64,000 nucleotides of DNA. Origin: Streptomyces aurantiacus JA 4570 (lineage in GTDB: Bacteria; Actinomycetota; Actinomycetes; Streptomycetales; Streptomycetaceae). Shown here piece after piece: positions 16,962 to 25,830 of the stretch (its first letter is position 1; every line of letters starts with the position of its first letter). The stretch covers positions 62,001-126,000 of the forward strand of contig NZ_AOPZ01000067.1 of assembly GCF_000414115.1 (NCBI RefSeq), given 5' to 3'. The notes beneath the pieces are model-generated. The model did not search any database. It worked only from the letters and a program-made list of their open reading frames with translations, and was not told where the DNA came from. The translations under genes were made by a program, and so were the position numbers.

Positions 16962-17752
16962 GAGGCCGCCCCGGCCGGGCGGTGCTCCGCGTGCATGGCG
17001 CGGAGCCGGTCCCACAAGTACGCCGTGATCTCGGCGTACTCGCCGGACTTCCCGAGGGCTCCGACGTCGCCGGCGCGAGGCCGTGGCAGGCCCACGGGCA
17101 CGATGTCGGCGATCCGCCCCGGGCGGGCGCTCATCAGGACGACGCGGTCGCCGAGGAGCACGGCCTCCTCCATGCTGTGGGTGACGAACACGACGGTCGG
17201 CCGGTGCTCCTCCCAGATCGAGAGCAACTCCTCCTGGAGCAGCCGCCGGGTCTGCTCGTCGACCGCGCCGAACGGCTCGTCCATGAGCAGCACCCGAGGC
17301 CGTACGGCGAGGGCGCGGGCGATGCCCACGCGCTGCTGCATGCCGCCGGAGAGCTCGCCGGGCAGCTTGGACTCGAAGCCCGTCAGGCCCACCGTGGCGA
17401 TCAGCGAGCGCGCGCGTTCCTCGCGCTCGGCCCGGCCGACGCCGCGCATTCGCAGGCCGAAGGCGACGTTGTCGAGGACGGTCGCCCAGGGCAGCAGCGC
17501 GAAGTCCTGGAAGACCACGCTGCGGTCGGGCCCCGGCCCGCGCACCGGCGCGCCGTCGACGAGGATGTCGCCGTCGTCCCAGGGGACGAGCCCGGCGACG
17601 GCCTTCAGCAGGGTCGTCTTGCCGCAGCCGCTGGGGCCGAGCACGGTCAGGAACTCGTGCGCGCCCACGTCGAGGTCGACGTCGCGCAGCGCCGCGACGG
17701 TGCTGCCGTCCTGTCCGGTGAAGCTCTTGCCCAATCCACGGATCTTGATCAC
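16958..17752 (-). CDS. ABC transporter ATP-binding protein (SsuB/TauB type)
   Basis: A 264-residue ATPase with Walker A GPSGCGKTT, Q-loop VFQDFALLPW, signature LSGGMQQR, Walker B VLLMDEPFGAVDE and the H-loop VFVTHSMEEA. GTG 17752 overlaps the stop of the preceding permease (GTGA) and starts VIKIRGLGKSF. It drives the importer encoded by the surrounding genes. Confidence 0.95.
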   Translation of the reverse strand: MIKIRGLGKSFTGQDGSTVAALRDVDLDVGAHEFLTVLGPSGCGKTTLLKAVAGLVPWDDGDILVDGAPVRGPGPDRSVVFQDFALLPWATVLDNVAFGLRMRGVGRAEREERARSLIATVGLTGFESKLPGELSGGMQQRVGIARALAVRPRVLLMDEPFGAVDEQTRRLLQEELLSIWEEHRPTVVFVTHSMEEAVLLGDRVVLMSARPGRIADIVPVGLPRPRAGDVGALGKSGEYAEITAYLWDRLRAMHAEHRPAGAAS

Positions 17753-18555
17753 TGGGCGCCTCCTGTCGTCTGCGTACGGGCCCATCGAGTCAGTTTTCGT
17801 TCGGCCCACCGCGCGACGGAGATCAGCAGGAGCGCCTCCGCCAGGATGATCACGATGGTGCCGTAGAGCAGCGGCGCCTTGAGCAGGCCGCGGTAGGTGA
17901 GGATCAGTCCGCCCAACCCGTCGGAGACCATGAGCAGTTCCACGATGACCATGCCGGTGACCGCACGGCCGATGCCGAGCCGAACGCCCGTCATGATCGC
18001 CGGGAGCGCGCCGGGCAGCAGGATCCGCGCCCAGATCTGCCGCTCGCCGGCGCCGAACGAGCGGGCCATCTCGATGAGCGAGGGGTCCACCTGCCGGACG
18101 CCGGTACGGCTGTTCACCACCACCATCACGATCGAGAAGACCGCGACGAGCAGGACGCGTGAGGCCAGGCCGACCCCCACCGACATGACGAGCAGCGGAA
18201 TGATCGCCGCCATCGGCGTGACGAGCAGGATGTTGAGGTAGACGTCGGCGTACCGCTCGACGAGCCGGAACCGGCCGAGGACGATGCCAGCGGGGACACC
18301 GGCGACGACGGCGATGCCGAAGCCGAGCGCCAGCGCCTGGTTGCTGACGTACAGGGCCCGCCACAGCTCCGCCTCGCCGAGCAGGTCGACCGTGGCCCGG
18401 GCCGTCTCGGCGAAGCCGGGCAGGAGGAGGCCGCCCCGCTGCCGGGCGTAGAGCTCCCAGACCGCGGCGAAGAGCGCGAACGTCAGGAGCTGGTAGGGCC
18501 AGTTGGCGTCGAGGATCCGCCGCAGCGGCGCCCGGGGCGCCGGCGCGGCGCTCAT
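17749..18555 (-). CDS. ABC transporter permease (SsuC/TauC type)
   Basis: A 268-residue permease with six membrane segments and the EAA loop IEMARSFGAGERQIWARILLP. ATG 18555 overlaps the stop of the binding-protein gene (ATGA). It is similar to the permease at 16143-16961 but clearly diverged, suggesting an old duplication and a heterodimeric channel. Confidence 0.93.
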   Translation of the reverse strand: MSAAPAPRAPLRRILDANWPYQLLTFALFAAVWELYARQRGGLLLPGFAETARATVDLLGEAELWRALYVSNQALALGFGIAVVAGVPAGIVLGRFRLVERYADVYLNILLVTPMAAIIPLLVMSVGVGLASRVLLVAVFSIVMVVVNSRTGVRQVDPSLIEMARSFGAGERQIWARILLPGALPAIMTGVRLGIGRAVTGMVIVELLMVSDGLGGLILTYRGLLKAPLLYGTIVIILAEALLLISVARWAERKLTRWARTQTTGGAQ

Positions 18556-19565
18556 GCCGCCTCCCGGACGAAGCTGAGGTCGGCCGCGTCCCGCGTGGTC
18601 ATGCCCCGTCCGATCACGCCGGCGCGGGCGAAGAAGTCGATGGTGCCCTGGACGTTCTGCCGCGTCAGAGCCGCCGCGTCGAAGAGCTCCGCGTCGCTGT
18701 ACCGGCGGGCGACGCGGGCCACGTCCTCCTGGTCCTCCTCCGGCAGATAGGTGTCCACCAGATCCACGAGGTGCTGGGGGTCGGCGTTGATCCTGGCGTG
18801 CTCCCGCACCAGCGCGGTGACGAACGCCTGGGCCACGGGGCGGTGTTCGGAGAGGAACGAGGAGTTCGCGTACACGGTCTGCGGATGCAGGTTCGGTAAG
18901 GTCTCGGCGAAGTCGACGACCTTGGTGAGGCCGGACGTGCCCGAGGACTCCAGGGCGACCGCGTCGGAGATCTCCAGCGGCGTCGCGTCGATCTCCCCCG
19001 AGGCGAGGGCCTGGGCGCGCACGTCCGAGCCGCCGATCGTGAGGTAGCGGGGCCGCTCGCCGGCACCGCACTCGGCGCCCACCCAGTCCTTGGCGATGGC
19101 CGTCGCCACCGCGCCCTGACTGAAGATCCCGAACGGGCGGCCCTCCAGGTCGGCGCAGGACGTGATGCCGGGCTTGCCGTAGAGCGCCCACTGGTTGCCG
19201 ACGGCATCGGCGATGATCTTGATGGGGGCGCCCTGTTCGATGGCGCTGAGCGCCGGCCCCGTCGCCTCCGCCGAGATGGCGTAGTCGCCCTGGGCGAGGC
19301 CCTCGACGGCCAGCTCGGGCTCGGCCAGTTCGACGACGTCGACCTTGTGGCCCTCGCGGCGGACGGCGTCGAGGGCCGCCAGGATCGGCACGGTCGTGAG
19401 GTCCGGTTCGACGACCGCCACGGTGAACGAGAGCGTCCCGTCCGCCCGGGTCTGGGTGCCGGTGCCGCCGCAGGCGGTGGCGGTCGCGGTCACCACGGAC
19501 AGGACCGCGGCAGTGGTGAGGCGTTTCGCATGAGTCCAGGAGTGTGGACGTGTCCAGGCCGGCAT
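18552..19565 (-). CDS. ABC transporter substrate-binding lipoprotein (NMT1/SsuA type)
   Basis: A 337-residue lipoprotein with a positively charged N-terminus, a hydrophobic stretch and the lipobox-like TATACGG. The mature part follows the NMT1/SsuA type II fold (…YAISAEATGPALSAIEQGAPIKII…YGKPGITSCADLEGRPFGI). ATG 19565 is preferred because GGAGGAAGCC stands directly before it; an ATG at 19583 is possible. It delivers the substrate to the two permeases. The ligand is probably a small anionic or heterocyclic organic compound, which the sequence cannot specify. Confidence 0.92.
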   Translation of the reverse strand: MPAWTRPHSWTHAKRLTTAAVLSVVTATATACGGTGTQTRADGTLSFTVAVVEPDLTTVPILAALDAVRREGHKVDVVELAEPELAVEGLAQGDYAISAEATGPALSAIEQGAPIKIIADAVGNQWALYGKPGITSCADLEGRPFGIFSQGAVATAIAKDWVGAECGAGERPRYLTIGGSDVRAQALASGEIDATPLEISDAVALESSGTSGLTKVVDFAETLPNLHPQTVYANSSFLSEHRPVAQAFVTALVREHARINADPQHLVDLVDTYLPEEDQEDVARVARRYSDAELFDAAALTRQNVQGTIDFFARAGVIGRGMTTRDAADLSFVREAA

Positions 19566-19589
19566 GGCTTCCTCCAAGGTCATCGGTTA

Positions 19590-19603
19590 GGAAAACGTAT
19601 TCC
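19590..19603. promoter_or_regulatory. LacI-type operator upstream of the ABC operon
   Basis: GGAAAACGTATTCC is a near-perfect palindrome 25 nt upstream of the lipoprotein start. It shares its core AAAACGT with a second palindrome at 19716-19730, next to the divergent LacI gene. Confidence 0.7.
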
Positions 19604-19715
19604 TTTTCGAGGATGCTAGCGACCCGGAACGCGGAATCGTCAAGTGCCAAGTCCGGCTAATCGCCGGATAGTTGCACGCCCGCGTTGCTAACCAGGCGCG
19701 ATCTGTGGCAAGTTG

Positions 19716-19730
19716 GGGAAAACGTTTCCC
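19716..19730. promoter_or_regulatory. LacI-type operator upstream of the regulator gene
   Basis: GGGAAAACGTTTCCC is a palindrome about 20 nt upstream of the LacI start, consistent with autoregulation. With the site at 19590 it could allow looping across the 184-bp divergent region. Confidence 0.72.
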
Positions 19731-19749
19731 GGATTCTGTGGGGTGGGCT

Positions 19750-20775
19750 GTGAGTTCACTGGTGGACGTCGCTCGGGAGGCCGGCGTGGCCGTCGCCACC
19801 GCCTCGCGTGTGCTGAGCGGATCCGACCATCCCGTCTCGGCCAGGACGCGCGCCAAGGTCCTGGCGGCCGCCGCGAAGCTGGAGTATTCGCCGAGCGCCC
19901 TGGCGCGCGCGATGGTCTCGCCCCACAGCGGCCTGGTCGGCGTCCTGGTGAGCGACATCGTCAACCCGTACTTCGCCGTCATCGCCCGCGGCGTGGACGA
20001 CGTGGCGACGCGCGCCGGTTACGTCACCATGCTGTCCAACGTCGACCGGCGCACCGACACGGAGATCGGCCGGTTGCGGGCCATGCGGGACTACCGCGCC
20101 GCCGGAGTGATCTTCGCGGGCAGCGGCTACGTCGACGACCCGCGGACGCCGGACCTCGTCAAGGCCGTCAGCCGGGCGCGGGAGGAGGGCATCCGCGCCG
20201 TGTCACTGGCCGACCGCGACCTCGGCTGCCCCACCATCACCGTCGACAACCGCGCCGCCGCCCACGACATCACCGATCACCTCGTCTCGCTCTGCCACCG
20301 CCGGATCGCGTTCATCGAGGGACCGCCCGGCATGACCGTCACCCAGCACCGCCGGGACGGATTCCTCGCCGCCATGAGCACCGCGGGCCTCGCCGAGGGC
20401 GCGCACTGCGTGCCGGGCGGCTTCGATTTCGAGGCCGGGCACGCCGCGGCCGTGCGGCTCATGGCGCGCCCGCCGCTGCCCGACGCCGTCCTCGCGGCCA
20501 ACGACGAGGTCGCGGTCGGCGCGCTGAGCGCCCTGCGGCAGGCGGGCATCGACGTGCCCGGCGAGATCTCCGTCGCGGGCATCAACGACCTCAGGGTCGC
20601 CCAGCACGTCGGTCTGACCACGGTGAGCCTTCCGCTGTACGAGATGGGCTCCATGGCCGCCCGCCACATCGTCGAGTCGGCGCAGGGTGAGGACGCGGGC
20701 GACTCCGCGACCACCACGCTCAGCCATCGCCTCATTACCAGGGAGACCACGGCCCGCCGCACATCCACCGCCTGA
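19750..20775 (+). CDS. LacI-family regulator of the ABC/amidohydrolase operon
   Basis: A 341-residue LacI protein with the headpiece VSSLVDVAREAGVAVATAS, hinge and sensor domain starting at SGLVGVLVSDIVNPYF. GTG 19750 matches the usual LacI start; GTG 19738 and an ATG at 19672 are further alternatives. It is divergent from the importer operon, with palindromes near both starts, so it probably represses both in the absence of the imported ligand or its derivative. It converges with the MarR gene over a shared hairpin. Confidence 0.9.
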   Translation: MSSLVDVAREAGVAVATASRVLSGSDHPVSARTRAKVLAAAAKLEYSPSALARAMVSPHSGLVGVLVSDIVNPYFAVIARGVDDVATRAGYVTMLSNVDRRTDTEIGRLRAMRDYRAAGVIFAGSGYVDDPRTPDLVKAVSRAREEGIRAVSLADRDLGCPTITVDNRAAAHDITDHLVSLCHRRIAFIEGPPGMTVTQHRRDGFLAAMSTAGLAEGAHCVPGGFDFEAGHAAAVRLMARPPLPDAVLAANDEVAVGALSALRQAGIDVPGEISVAGINDLRVAQHVGLTTVSLPLYEMGSMAARHIVESAQGEDAGDSATTTLSHRLITRETTARRTSTA

Positions 20776-20790
20776 CGGCCGGGTCAGGCG
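20769..20790. terminator. Bidirectional terminator hairpin between LacI and MarR genes
   Basis: CGCCTGAC (20769-20776) and GTCAGGCG (20783-20790) form a perfect 8-bp stem with a 6-nt loop. It overlaps the 3' ends of both convergent genes, which are only 8 nt apart. Confidence 0.6.
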
Positions 20791-21230
20791 TCCGCGGGGC
20801 CGGGCGTGAAGACGCGGTCCAGCAGGGCGTACAGCGTGGCCCGGTCGTCGGCGTCGAGGGTGGCCAGGCCCGCCAGGGTGGTGTGCATGGAGGCGCGGAT
20901 CGCGTCGATGGCGTGCTCGCCCTCGGGGGTGAGGACGACGTTCTTGACGCGGCGGTCGCCGGGGCTGGGTTCGCGGCGGACCAGGCCGCGCTTCTCCAGC
21001 CGGTCGACGATGCCCGTCATGTTGGAGGCGTCGCAGGCCAGCGTCTCGGCGAGCACGCGCATCGCGGCGGGGCCGCGGCGCAGCACGCTGAGGGTCTTGC
21101 CCTGGCTGGCCGTGAGGTTCTCGCGGGCGGCCGCGGCCGTGAAATCGCCGTAGTAGGCGCCGAGCGACACCGAGAGCAGCTCCATGAGCTGGCCCGTGCC
21201 GACGCGCGGGTGTCCTGGCATGTGATCCAC
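20784..21230 (-). CDS. MarR-family transcriptional regulator
   Basis: A 148-residue winged-helix protein with the MarR wing DPGDRR-like SPGDRRVKNVVLTPEG and recognition region CDASNMTGIVDRLEKRGLV. GTG 21230 is the frame start; ATG 21221 is an alternative. It is divergent from a drug-efflux-type MFS gene, with two matching palindromes between them. This is the standard arrangement for a repressor relieved by the pump substrate. Confidence 0.93.
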   Translation of the reverse strand: MDHMPGHPRVGTGQLMELLSVSLGAYYGDFTAAAARENLTASQGKTLSVLRRGPAAMRVLAETLACDASNMTGIVDRLEKRGLVRREPSPGDRRVKNVVLTPEGEHAIDAIRASMHTTLAGLATLDADDRATLYALLDRVFTPGPADA

Positions 21231-21244
21231 CTTACGCCCAGAAA

Positions 21245-21300
21245 CTTGACCATCTCAAATATTGACGTCTACCGTAAAGGCATTACTTGAAGTTCTCAAG
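21245..21300. promoter_or_regulatory. Two MarR-type operators (TTGA-N5-TCAA)
   Basis: CTTGACCATCTCAA (21245-21258) and CTTGAAGTTCTCAAG (21286-21300) share TTGA-N5-TCAA and are 41 bp apart, about four turns. They lie in the 105-bp divergent region, whose AT content is well above its surroundings. Confidence 0.7.
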
Positions 21301-21335
21301 CTTCTAGGTTCTTAAGTAGTTGGGAAAGAGTTTCC

Positions 21336-22832
21336 GTGTCTCACGCACAGCACACGGCGACCGCTCGGCCCTCCGGACAGACCGCGGTCGTCCTGGTGCT
21401 CGGGCTCGCCGCCATGGTCGTCTCGATGATGCAGACGCTGGTCGTCCCGATCCTCGGGATCATCCAGAGCGAACTGGACGCCACCACCGCCAACGTGAGC
21501 TGGGTGACCACCGCCACGCTGCTGTCCGCCGCCGTCTTCACACCCCTGCTCGGCCGCTTCGGCGACCAGCACGGCAAGAAGCCGACCCTGGTCGGCGTGC
21601 TGCTCGTGATGATCGCCGGTTCGGTGCTCGCCGCCACCACGACCTCGCTGACCTGGCTCATCGTCGGCCGCGTGATGCAGGGCGCGGCGACCGCGATCTT
21701 CCCGCTCGCCCTGTCCGTGCTGCGTGAGGAGATCAGGCCGGAGAAGCTCCACGGCGCGATGGCCCTGGTCAGCGGCACGCTCGCGTTCGGCAGCGGGCTC
21801 GCCCTGGTCGGCGCGGGACTCCTCACCCAGGGCTCAGACCCGGACTACCACCGGGTCTTCTGGCTCGCGGTCGTGCTCGCCGTGGTGGCCCTCGTCGGCG
21901 TGCTGTTCGTCGTCCCCGCGTCGCGTACGAAGACGGGCGGACGCACCGACTGGCTGGGCGCGCTCACGCTGGCGGCCCTCCTCGTCCTGCTGCTCCTGCC
22001 GATCTCGCAGGGCCACGAGTGGGGCTGGACGTCCGGCCGCGTACTCGGCAGCTTCGCCGCCGCCGTCGTGATGGCGGGCGTGTGGGTGTTCACCGAGAAG
22101 AAGGTGAAGGAGCCGATGGTGGACATGGAGATGTTCACCCACCGCCCCGTGCTCTTCACCAACCTGGCCGGACTGCTGCTCGGCTTCGCGATGTTCGCCC
22201 AGTTCATCGGCGTCTCGTACCTCGTGCAGATGCCCGAGGAGCTGGCCGGTTACGGCTTCGGCGCCTCCGTGCTCGACGCCTCGGTCGTGTACTTGCTGCC
22301 GACCACGCTCGTCTCGCTCGTGGGCGCCCAGTTCGGCGGTGTGCTGGTCCGCCGGATCGGGGCGCGCGTCACGCTGGCCGCCGGAGCGTGCTTCGGCGTG
22401 CTCGGCTTCGCCTGGCTGACCCTGGCGCACGACAGCACCGTCTCGGTGATCGGCGCGGGCATGGTCGTCGGTCTGGCGATCAGCTTCGGCTATGCCTCCA
22501 TGCCGGCGCTCATCGTCGCCAGCGTCCCGGCCCACCAGACCGGCATCGCCAACGGCATCAACTCCATCTCCCGCTCGGTCGGCAGTGCCGTCGCCAGCGC
22601 GATGATCACGTCGCTCCTCGCGTCCAAGACCATCGAGCTTCCGGCCGGGATGCCCGCGCTGCCGGAGGAGAGCCAGTTCACCCTCAGCTTCGCCATCGCC
22701 GGAGCGGCCTTCGTGCTGGTCGCGGCCGTCTCCCTGCTCGGACTCAAGGCAGCGCACGCGCCTCGTACGCCCGTACTGAAGAAGGTGGCGGAGTCGGCCG
22801 AGTCGGAGACCCCTGAGCGCGCCGGGGTCTGA
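21336..22832 (+). CDS. MFS drug transporter, DHA2 (14-TM) family
   Basis: A 498-residue efflux protein with 14 predicted membrane segments. It has the DHA motif A region GRFGDQHGKKPTLVG and motif C-like GSGLALVGAGLL. DHA2 proteins are proton-driven multidrug exporters. GTG 21336 follows a GGGAAAGAG sequence. It is under probable control of the divergent MarR. A strong terminator follows the stop. Confidence 0.93.
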   Translation: MSHAQHTATARPSGQTAVVLVLGLAAMVVSMMQTLVVPILGIIQSELDATTANVSWVTTATLLSAAVFTPLLGRFGDQHGKKPTLVGVLLVMIAGSVLAATTTSLTWLIVGRVMQGAATAIFPLALSVLREEIRPEKLHGAMALVSGTLAFGSGLALVGAGLLTQGSDPDYHRVFWLAVVLAVVALVGVLFVVPASRTKTGGRTDWLGALTLAALLVLLLLPISQGHEWGWTSGRVLGSFAAAVVMAGVWVFTEKKVKEPMVDMEMFTHRPVLFTNLAGLLLGFAMFAQFIGVSYLVQMPEELAGYGFGASVLDASVVYLLPTTLVSLVGAQFGGVLVRRIGARVTLAAGACFGVLGFAWLTLAHDSTVSVIGAGMVVGLAISFGYASMPALIVASVPAHQTGIANGINSISRSVGSAVASAMITSLLASKTIELPAGMPALPEESQFTLSFAIAGAAFVLVAAVSLLGLKAAHAPRTPVLKKVAESAESETPERAGV

Positions 22833-22857
22833 ACCGGACGCGGCTGCTGAAGCAAGC

Positions 22858-22904
22858 GACGGGACCGGCCCGGTCACCCCTCAGGTGGCCGGGCCGGTCC
22901 CGTC
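22858..22904. terminator. Strong bidirectional terminator, 16-bp stem
   Basis: GACGGGACCGGCCCGG (22858-22873) pairs perfectly with 22889-22904 around a 15-nt loop. It lies after the MFS stop, and its right arm overlaps the last codons of the convergent reductase gene. Confidence 0.75.
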
Positions 22905-23768
22905 CGTCCGGGCCTCGATCGCCCGCAGCACCGCCACCATGTCCAGGCCGCCGTGCCCCAGCGCCACCGTGTCGGCGAACAGCGCGTGGCAGACGTCGAG
23001 GAGCGGCGAGGCCACGCCGGACGACCGCGCCGCCTCGGCGACGAGCCGGTTGTTCATGAGGACGTCCAGGGCGGCCGCCTGCACCCCGAAGTCCCCGGCC
23101 AGCAGCTTCGGCGTCTTCATCCGTGAGACGCCGCTCGCCATCGGCCCGGCGTCGAGCACGTCCAGGAACAGCTTCGTGTCCAGGCCCTGGCGTTCGGCGA
23201 AGTGGAACGACTCGGCGAGACCGGTGACCGTCGTGATCAGGAAGAGGTTCACCGCCAGCTTCATCAGCAGCGCGCCCGGCACCTGGCCGCACAGGAACGT
23301 CTCCTTGCACATGGGCTCGACGAACGGCCGCACCGCCGCCACGTCCTTTGGCTCACCCGCGAGCATCGCCACCAGCTGCCCCGACTCGGCCGGTTCGCGC
23401 GACCCGGACACCGGAGCCTCCACGTAGCGTCCGCCCGCCGCACGCACGTCGGCGGCCAGATCGCGCGAGTACTCGGGCGACGTGGTCCCCATGTGCACGA
23501 TCGTCCGCCCCGCGACCCGCGTGCCGAACGCCTGCGTGTCCCGGCCGAGCGCCGAGTCGATCGCGGCCCCGTTGCCCAGCATGAGGACGACGACGGGCGC
23601 CTCCTCGAAGACCTCGTCGACGGTCGCCGCCACCCGCGCCCCGGCCTCGCGCAGCGGCGCGCATTTGGCGGGGGTGCGGTTCCAGACGATCAACCGCGTG
23701 CCGGACCGTGCCAGTTGGAGCGCCATGGGCTGTCCCATGACGCCCAGCCCCAGGAACCCCACGTCCAT
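22881..23768 (-). CDS. NAD(P)-dependent beta-hydroxyacid dehydrogenase family
   Basis: A 295-residue reductase with an N-terminal Rossmann fold ([14 protein letters not shown]) and the family substrate signature [14 protein letters not shown]. The catalytic Lys is in LLMKLAVNL. Relatives include 3-hydroxyisobutyrate, tartronate-semialdehyde and imine reductases; the substrate is open. ATG 23768 has GGGAG upstream; longer starts are unsupported. It is divergent from a TetR regulator with a palindrome between. Confidence 0.9.
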   Translation of the reverse strand: MDVGFLGLGVMGQPMALQLARSGTRLIVWNRTPAKCAPLREAGARVAATVDEVFEEAPVVVLMLGNGAAIDSALGRDTQAFGTRVAGRTIVHMGTTSPEYSRDLAADVRAAGGRYVEAPVSGSREPAESGQLVAMLAGEPKDVAAVRPFVEPMCKETFLCGQVPGALLMKLAVNLFLITTVTGLAESFHFAERQGLDTKLFLDVLDAGPMASGVSRMKTPKLLAGDFGVQAAALDVLMNNRLVAEAARSSGVASPLLDVCHALFADTVALGHGGLDMVAVLRAIEARTDGTGPAT

Positions 23769-23813
23769 CGCGCACTCCCGTTCTGTGGCCCGCGGGGCCG
23801 TCGACCCGCCGTC

Positions 23814-23829
23814 TATGACAGCCGTCATA
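23814..23829. promoter_or_regulatory. Palindromic operator between reductase and TetR genes
   Basis: TATGACAGCCGTCATA has perfect 6-bp arms (TATGAC/GTCATA). It lies 46 nt upstream of the reductase start and 71 nt upstream of the TetR start, a good position for repression of both. Confidence 0.65.
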
Positions 23830-23900
23830 GTAGCGGGCGAAGTACGGTGCGGCCCAGGGAATTTCGCGTACGGCGCGGTGAGTGAGGTGGAGGCGGCCAC

Positions 23901-24521
23901 GTGACGGCAGACGAGGCGGATGGGCGGAGCCCGCGCGAGCGGATGGTCTTCAGCGCGGCCCAGTTGATGCGCCGGGGCGGCGTCGGCGCCACCGGCATGC
24001 GGGACGTGGTGGCGCACGCGAGGGCGCCGCGGGGCTCCCTCCAGCACTACTTCCCCGGCGGCAAGGAGCAGTTGGTCAACGAGGCGGTGGGCTGGGCGGG
24101 CCGGTACGCGGCGGGGCGTGTCGCACGGTTCGTGGCGGGGATGGCCGAGCCGACGCCGAGCGGGCTGTTCGCCGCGATGGTGGGTCAGTGGACGGACGAG
24201 CTGGAGGCGGTGGGCGCCGCGTCCGGCTGCCCGGTGGCCGCGGCGGTGGTGGACTGCGCGGACGCGAGCGAGTCGACGCGGACGGCCGCGGCCGCGGCGT
24301 TCGCCGCCTGGACCGGGCCGGTGGCCCGGGCGCTCACCGACATGAACGTACCGGCCGCCCGTGCCGAGGCGCTCGCGACGCTCATGATCAGCACGGTGGA
24401 GGGGGCGCTGCTGATGGCCCGCGCCGAGGGGGATGTGCGTGCGCTGGCGACCGTGGCGCGGGAGTTGGGGCCACTCCTTGACGGGGCGGTCGGGGCGGTC
24501 GGGGCCGTGGACGGGGGGTGA
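23901..24521 (+). CDS. TetR-family transcriptional regulator (LmrA/YxaF-like)
   Basis: A 206-residue regulator. The N-terminal HTH ([20 protein letters not shown], then [14 protein letters not shown]) is of the LmrA/YxaF subtype, and the C-terminal domain contains [12 protein letters not shown], also typical of that group. GTG 23901 has GGAGG at 23889-23893. It probably represses itself and the divergent reductase. Confidence 0.92.
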   Translation: MTADEADGRSPRERMVFSAAQLMRRGGVGATGMRDVVAHARAPRGSLQHYFPGGKEQLVNEAVGWAGRYAAGRVARFVAGMAEPTPSGLFAAMVGQWTDELEAVGAASGCPVAAAVVDCADASESTRTAAAAAFAAWTGPVARALTDMNVPAARAEALATLMISTVEGALLMARAEGDVRALATVARELGPLLDGAVGAVGAVDGG

Positions 24522-24578
24522 GCCGCCCTGGCGGCGTACGGCGATGAGCCCGCCCGCGGGCGCGGCGCGAGCCGCCGC

Positions 24579-25830
24579 CTACCTCCGCCCCGCCCCCGCA
24601 GCCGACCGCTCCCGCCGCGCCATCGCCAGGGCCTCCAGCACGACCGGGTTGTCGAGGTGACGTGCCACCAGGACCAGGTGGGCGCGTTCCGCCGCGGCGG
24701 GCACGTCCTCTCCGGGCAGCGCCGCGAGCAGCATGTCGGAGTCCGTCGGCGGCCGGCCCTCGCCGCGTGCGTCGGCGGCGTACAGCAGGGTCGCCGCCGC
24801 CTGCGCCGCCAAGCAGGGTCGCCGCCGCCTGCGCCGCCACGAGATCGAAACCGAGGAGGCCGCGCCGGGCGAGCTGTTCCACGGCCCGGGCCGGGGCACT
24901 GCTCATCCAGGGGCTCAGGCTGCGGGCGCCGTCGCGGATCTCGACGAGCCTGCGGGAGAGGGCGATGCGGGTGTCCCAGCCGCCCCACAGCAGACCGGGG
25001 GCGAGGACGAGCCGGGGGTCGGCGCGCACGACGGTCTGCCACAGCGGGCGCAGGGTCTGGTGGTCGCGCCGCTCCTGCCGGCGGGCGGCGAGCGACAGGC
25101 GTACGAGGCTGCAGTGGGCGACGAGGCCGCTCACGGCGGTCGCCAGCCACGCGGCCTCCGCGAGTCCGTCGAGCCCCAGGCCGCACGCCGCGCCGATCAT
25201 CGCCGCGGCGACGCAGCCGACATGGGCGAGTTCCAGGGCGATGGCCAGCGCGAACTCGCGGACGCACCGGCGCAGTCGAGGGGACAGCGGCGGCCCCTGC
25301 GGCGCCAGGAGCGCCCGGCAGCGCAGCACCGTGGCCCTGATGGCGACGATCAGCGCCGCGAAGGTGACGAGATGGAACGCGACGACCTGCGGGGAGTCCA
25401 CATAGTCGGGTGCGAAGAGCAGCGGGCGTGTCCCGCCGGCGGGATCCGCCAGGGCGTAGAGGACCACCAGGGCGAGGATCGTGCCGGCGTAGAGCGGAGC
25501 CCAGGCGAGGACCGTGCGGCGCAGCGCGCCACCGCCGCGGTGCCCGGGATCCCACAGCATGGCCATCAGATGGGCGTGGCCGACGCAGAGCAGGCCCGCG
25601 GCGTTGCCGAGCAGGGCCGCCAGATGGGGAGCGCCGAAGGCGGCGTCGACGGCGCTGTACACGGCGGGCGTGCCCAGCAGGAACACGATGCCCGCGCTGA
25701 ACAGGGACGACGCGGCGAGCCTGACGGGGAACGCCGGTTCGCGGCGGGCCGCGAGGGCCTTGCCGGCGGCGAGGGTGAAGGCGATCGCGGCGGCGGTCAC
25801 GCCGACCACGGTCAGCAGCGTGTGCCACAT
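24579..25830 (-). pseudogene. DUF6545/MAB_1171c-type membrane protein, frameshifted by a 28-bp duplication
   Basis: The first 340 or so codons encode seven hydrophobic segments (MWHTLLTVVGVTAAAIAFTL…) and the cytoplasmic region WDTRIALSRRLVEIRDGARSL, typical of MAB_1171c/DUF6545 putative transporters. A 28-bp exact tandem duplication at 24784-24839 then shifts the frame, and the shifted frame runs on as Arg/Gly-rich nonsense past the next gene's end. With one copy removed the frame closes at 24579, giving a 407-residue protein with a sensible helical tail (LVLVARHLDNPVVLEALAMA). The start overlaps the ImmA/IrrE stop (TGATG). It is either a true inactivating mutation, a slippage switch or an assembly error. 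Confidence 0.8.
24784..24839. repeat. Exact 28-bp tandem duplication
   Basis: Positions 24784-24811 and 24812-24839 are identical. The unit begins AGCAGGGTCGCC. Because 28 is not a multiple of three, the second copy shifts the reading frame of the membrane-protein gene. Confidence 0.95.
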
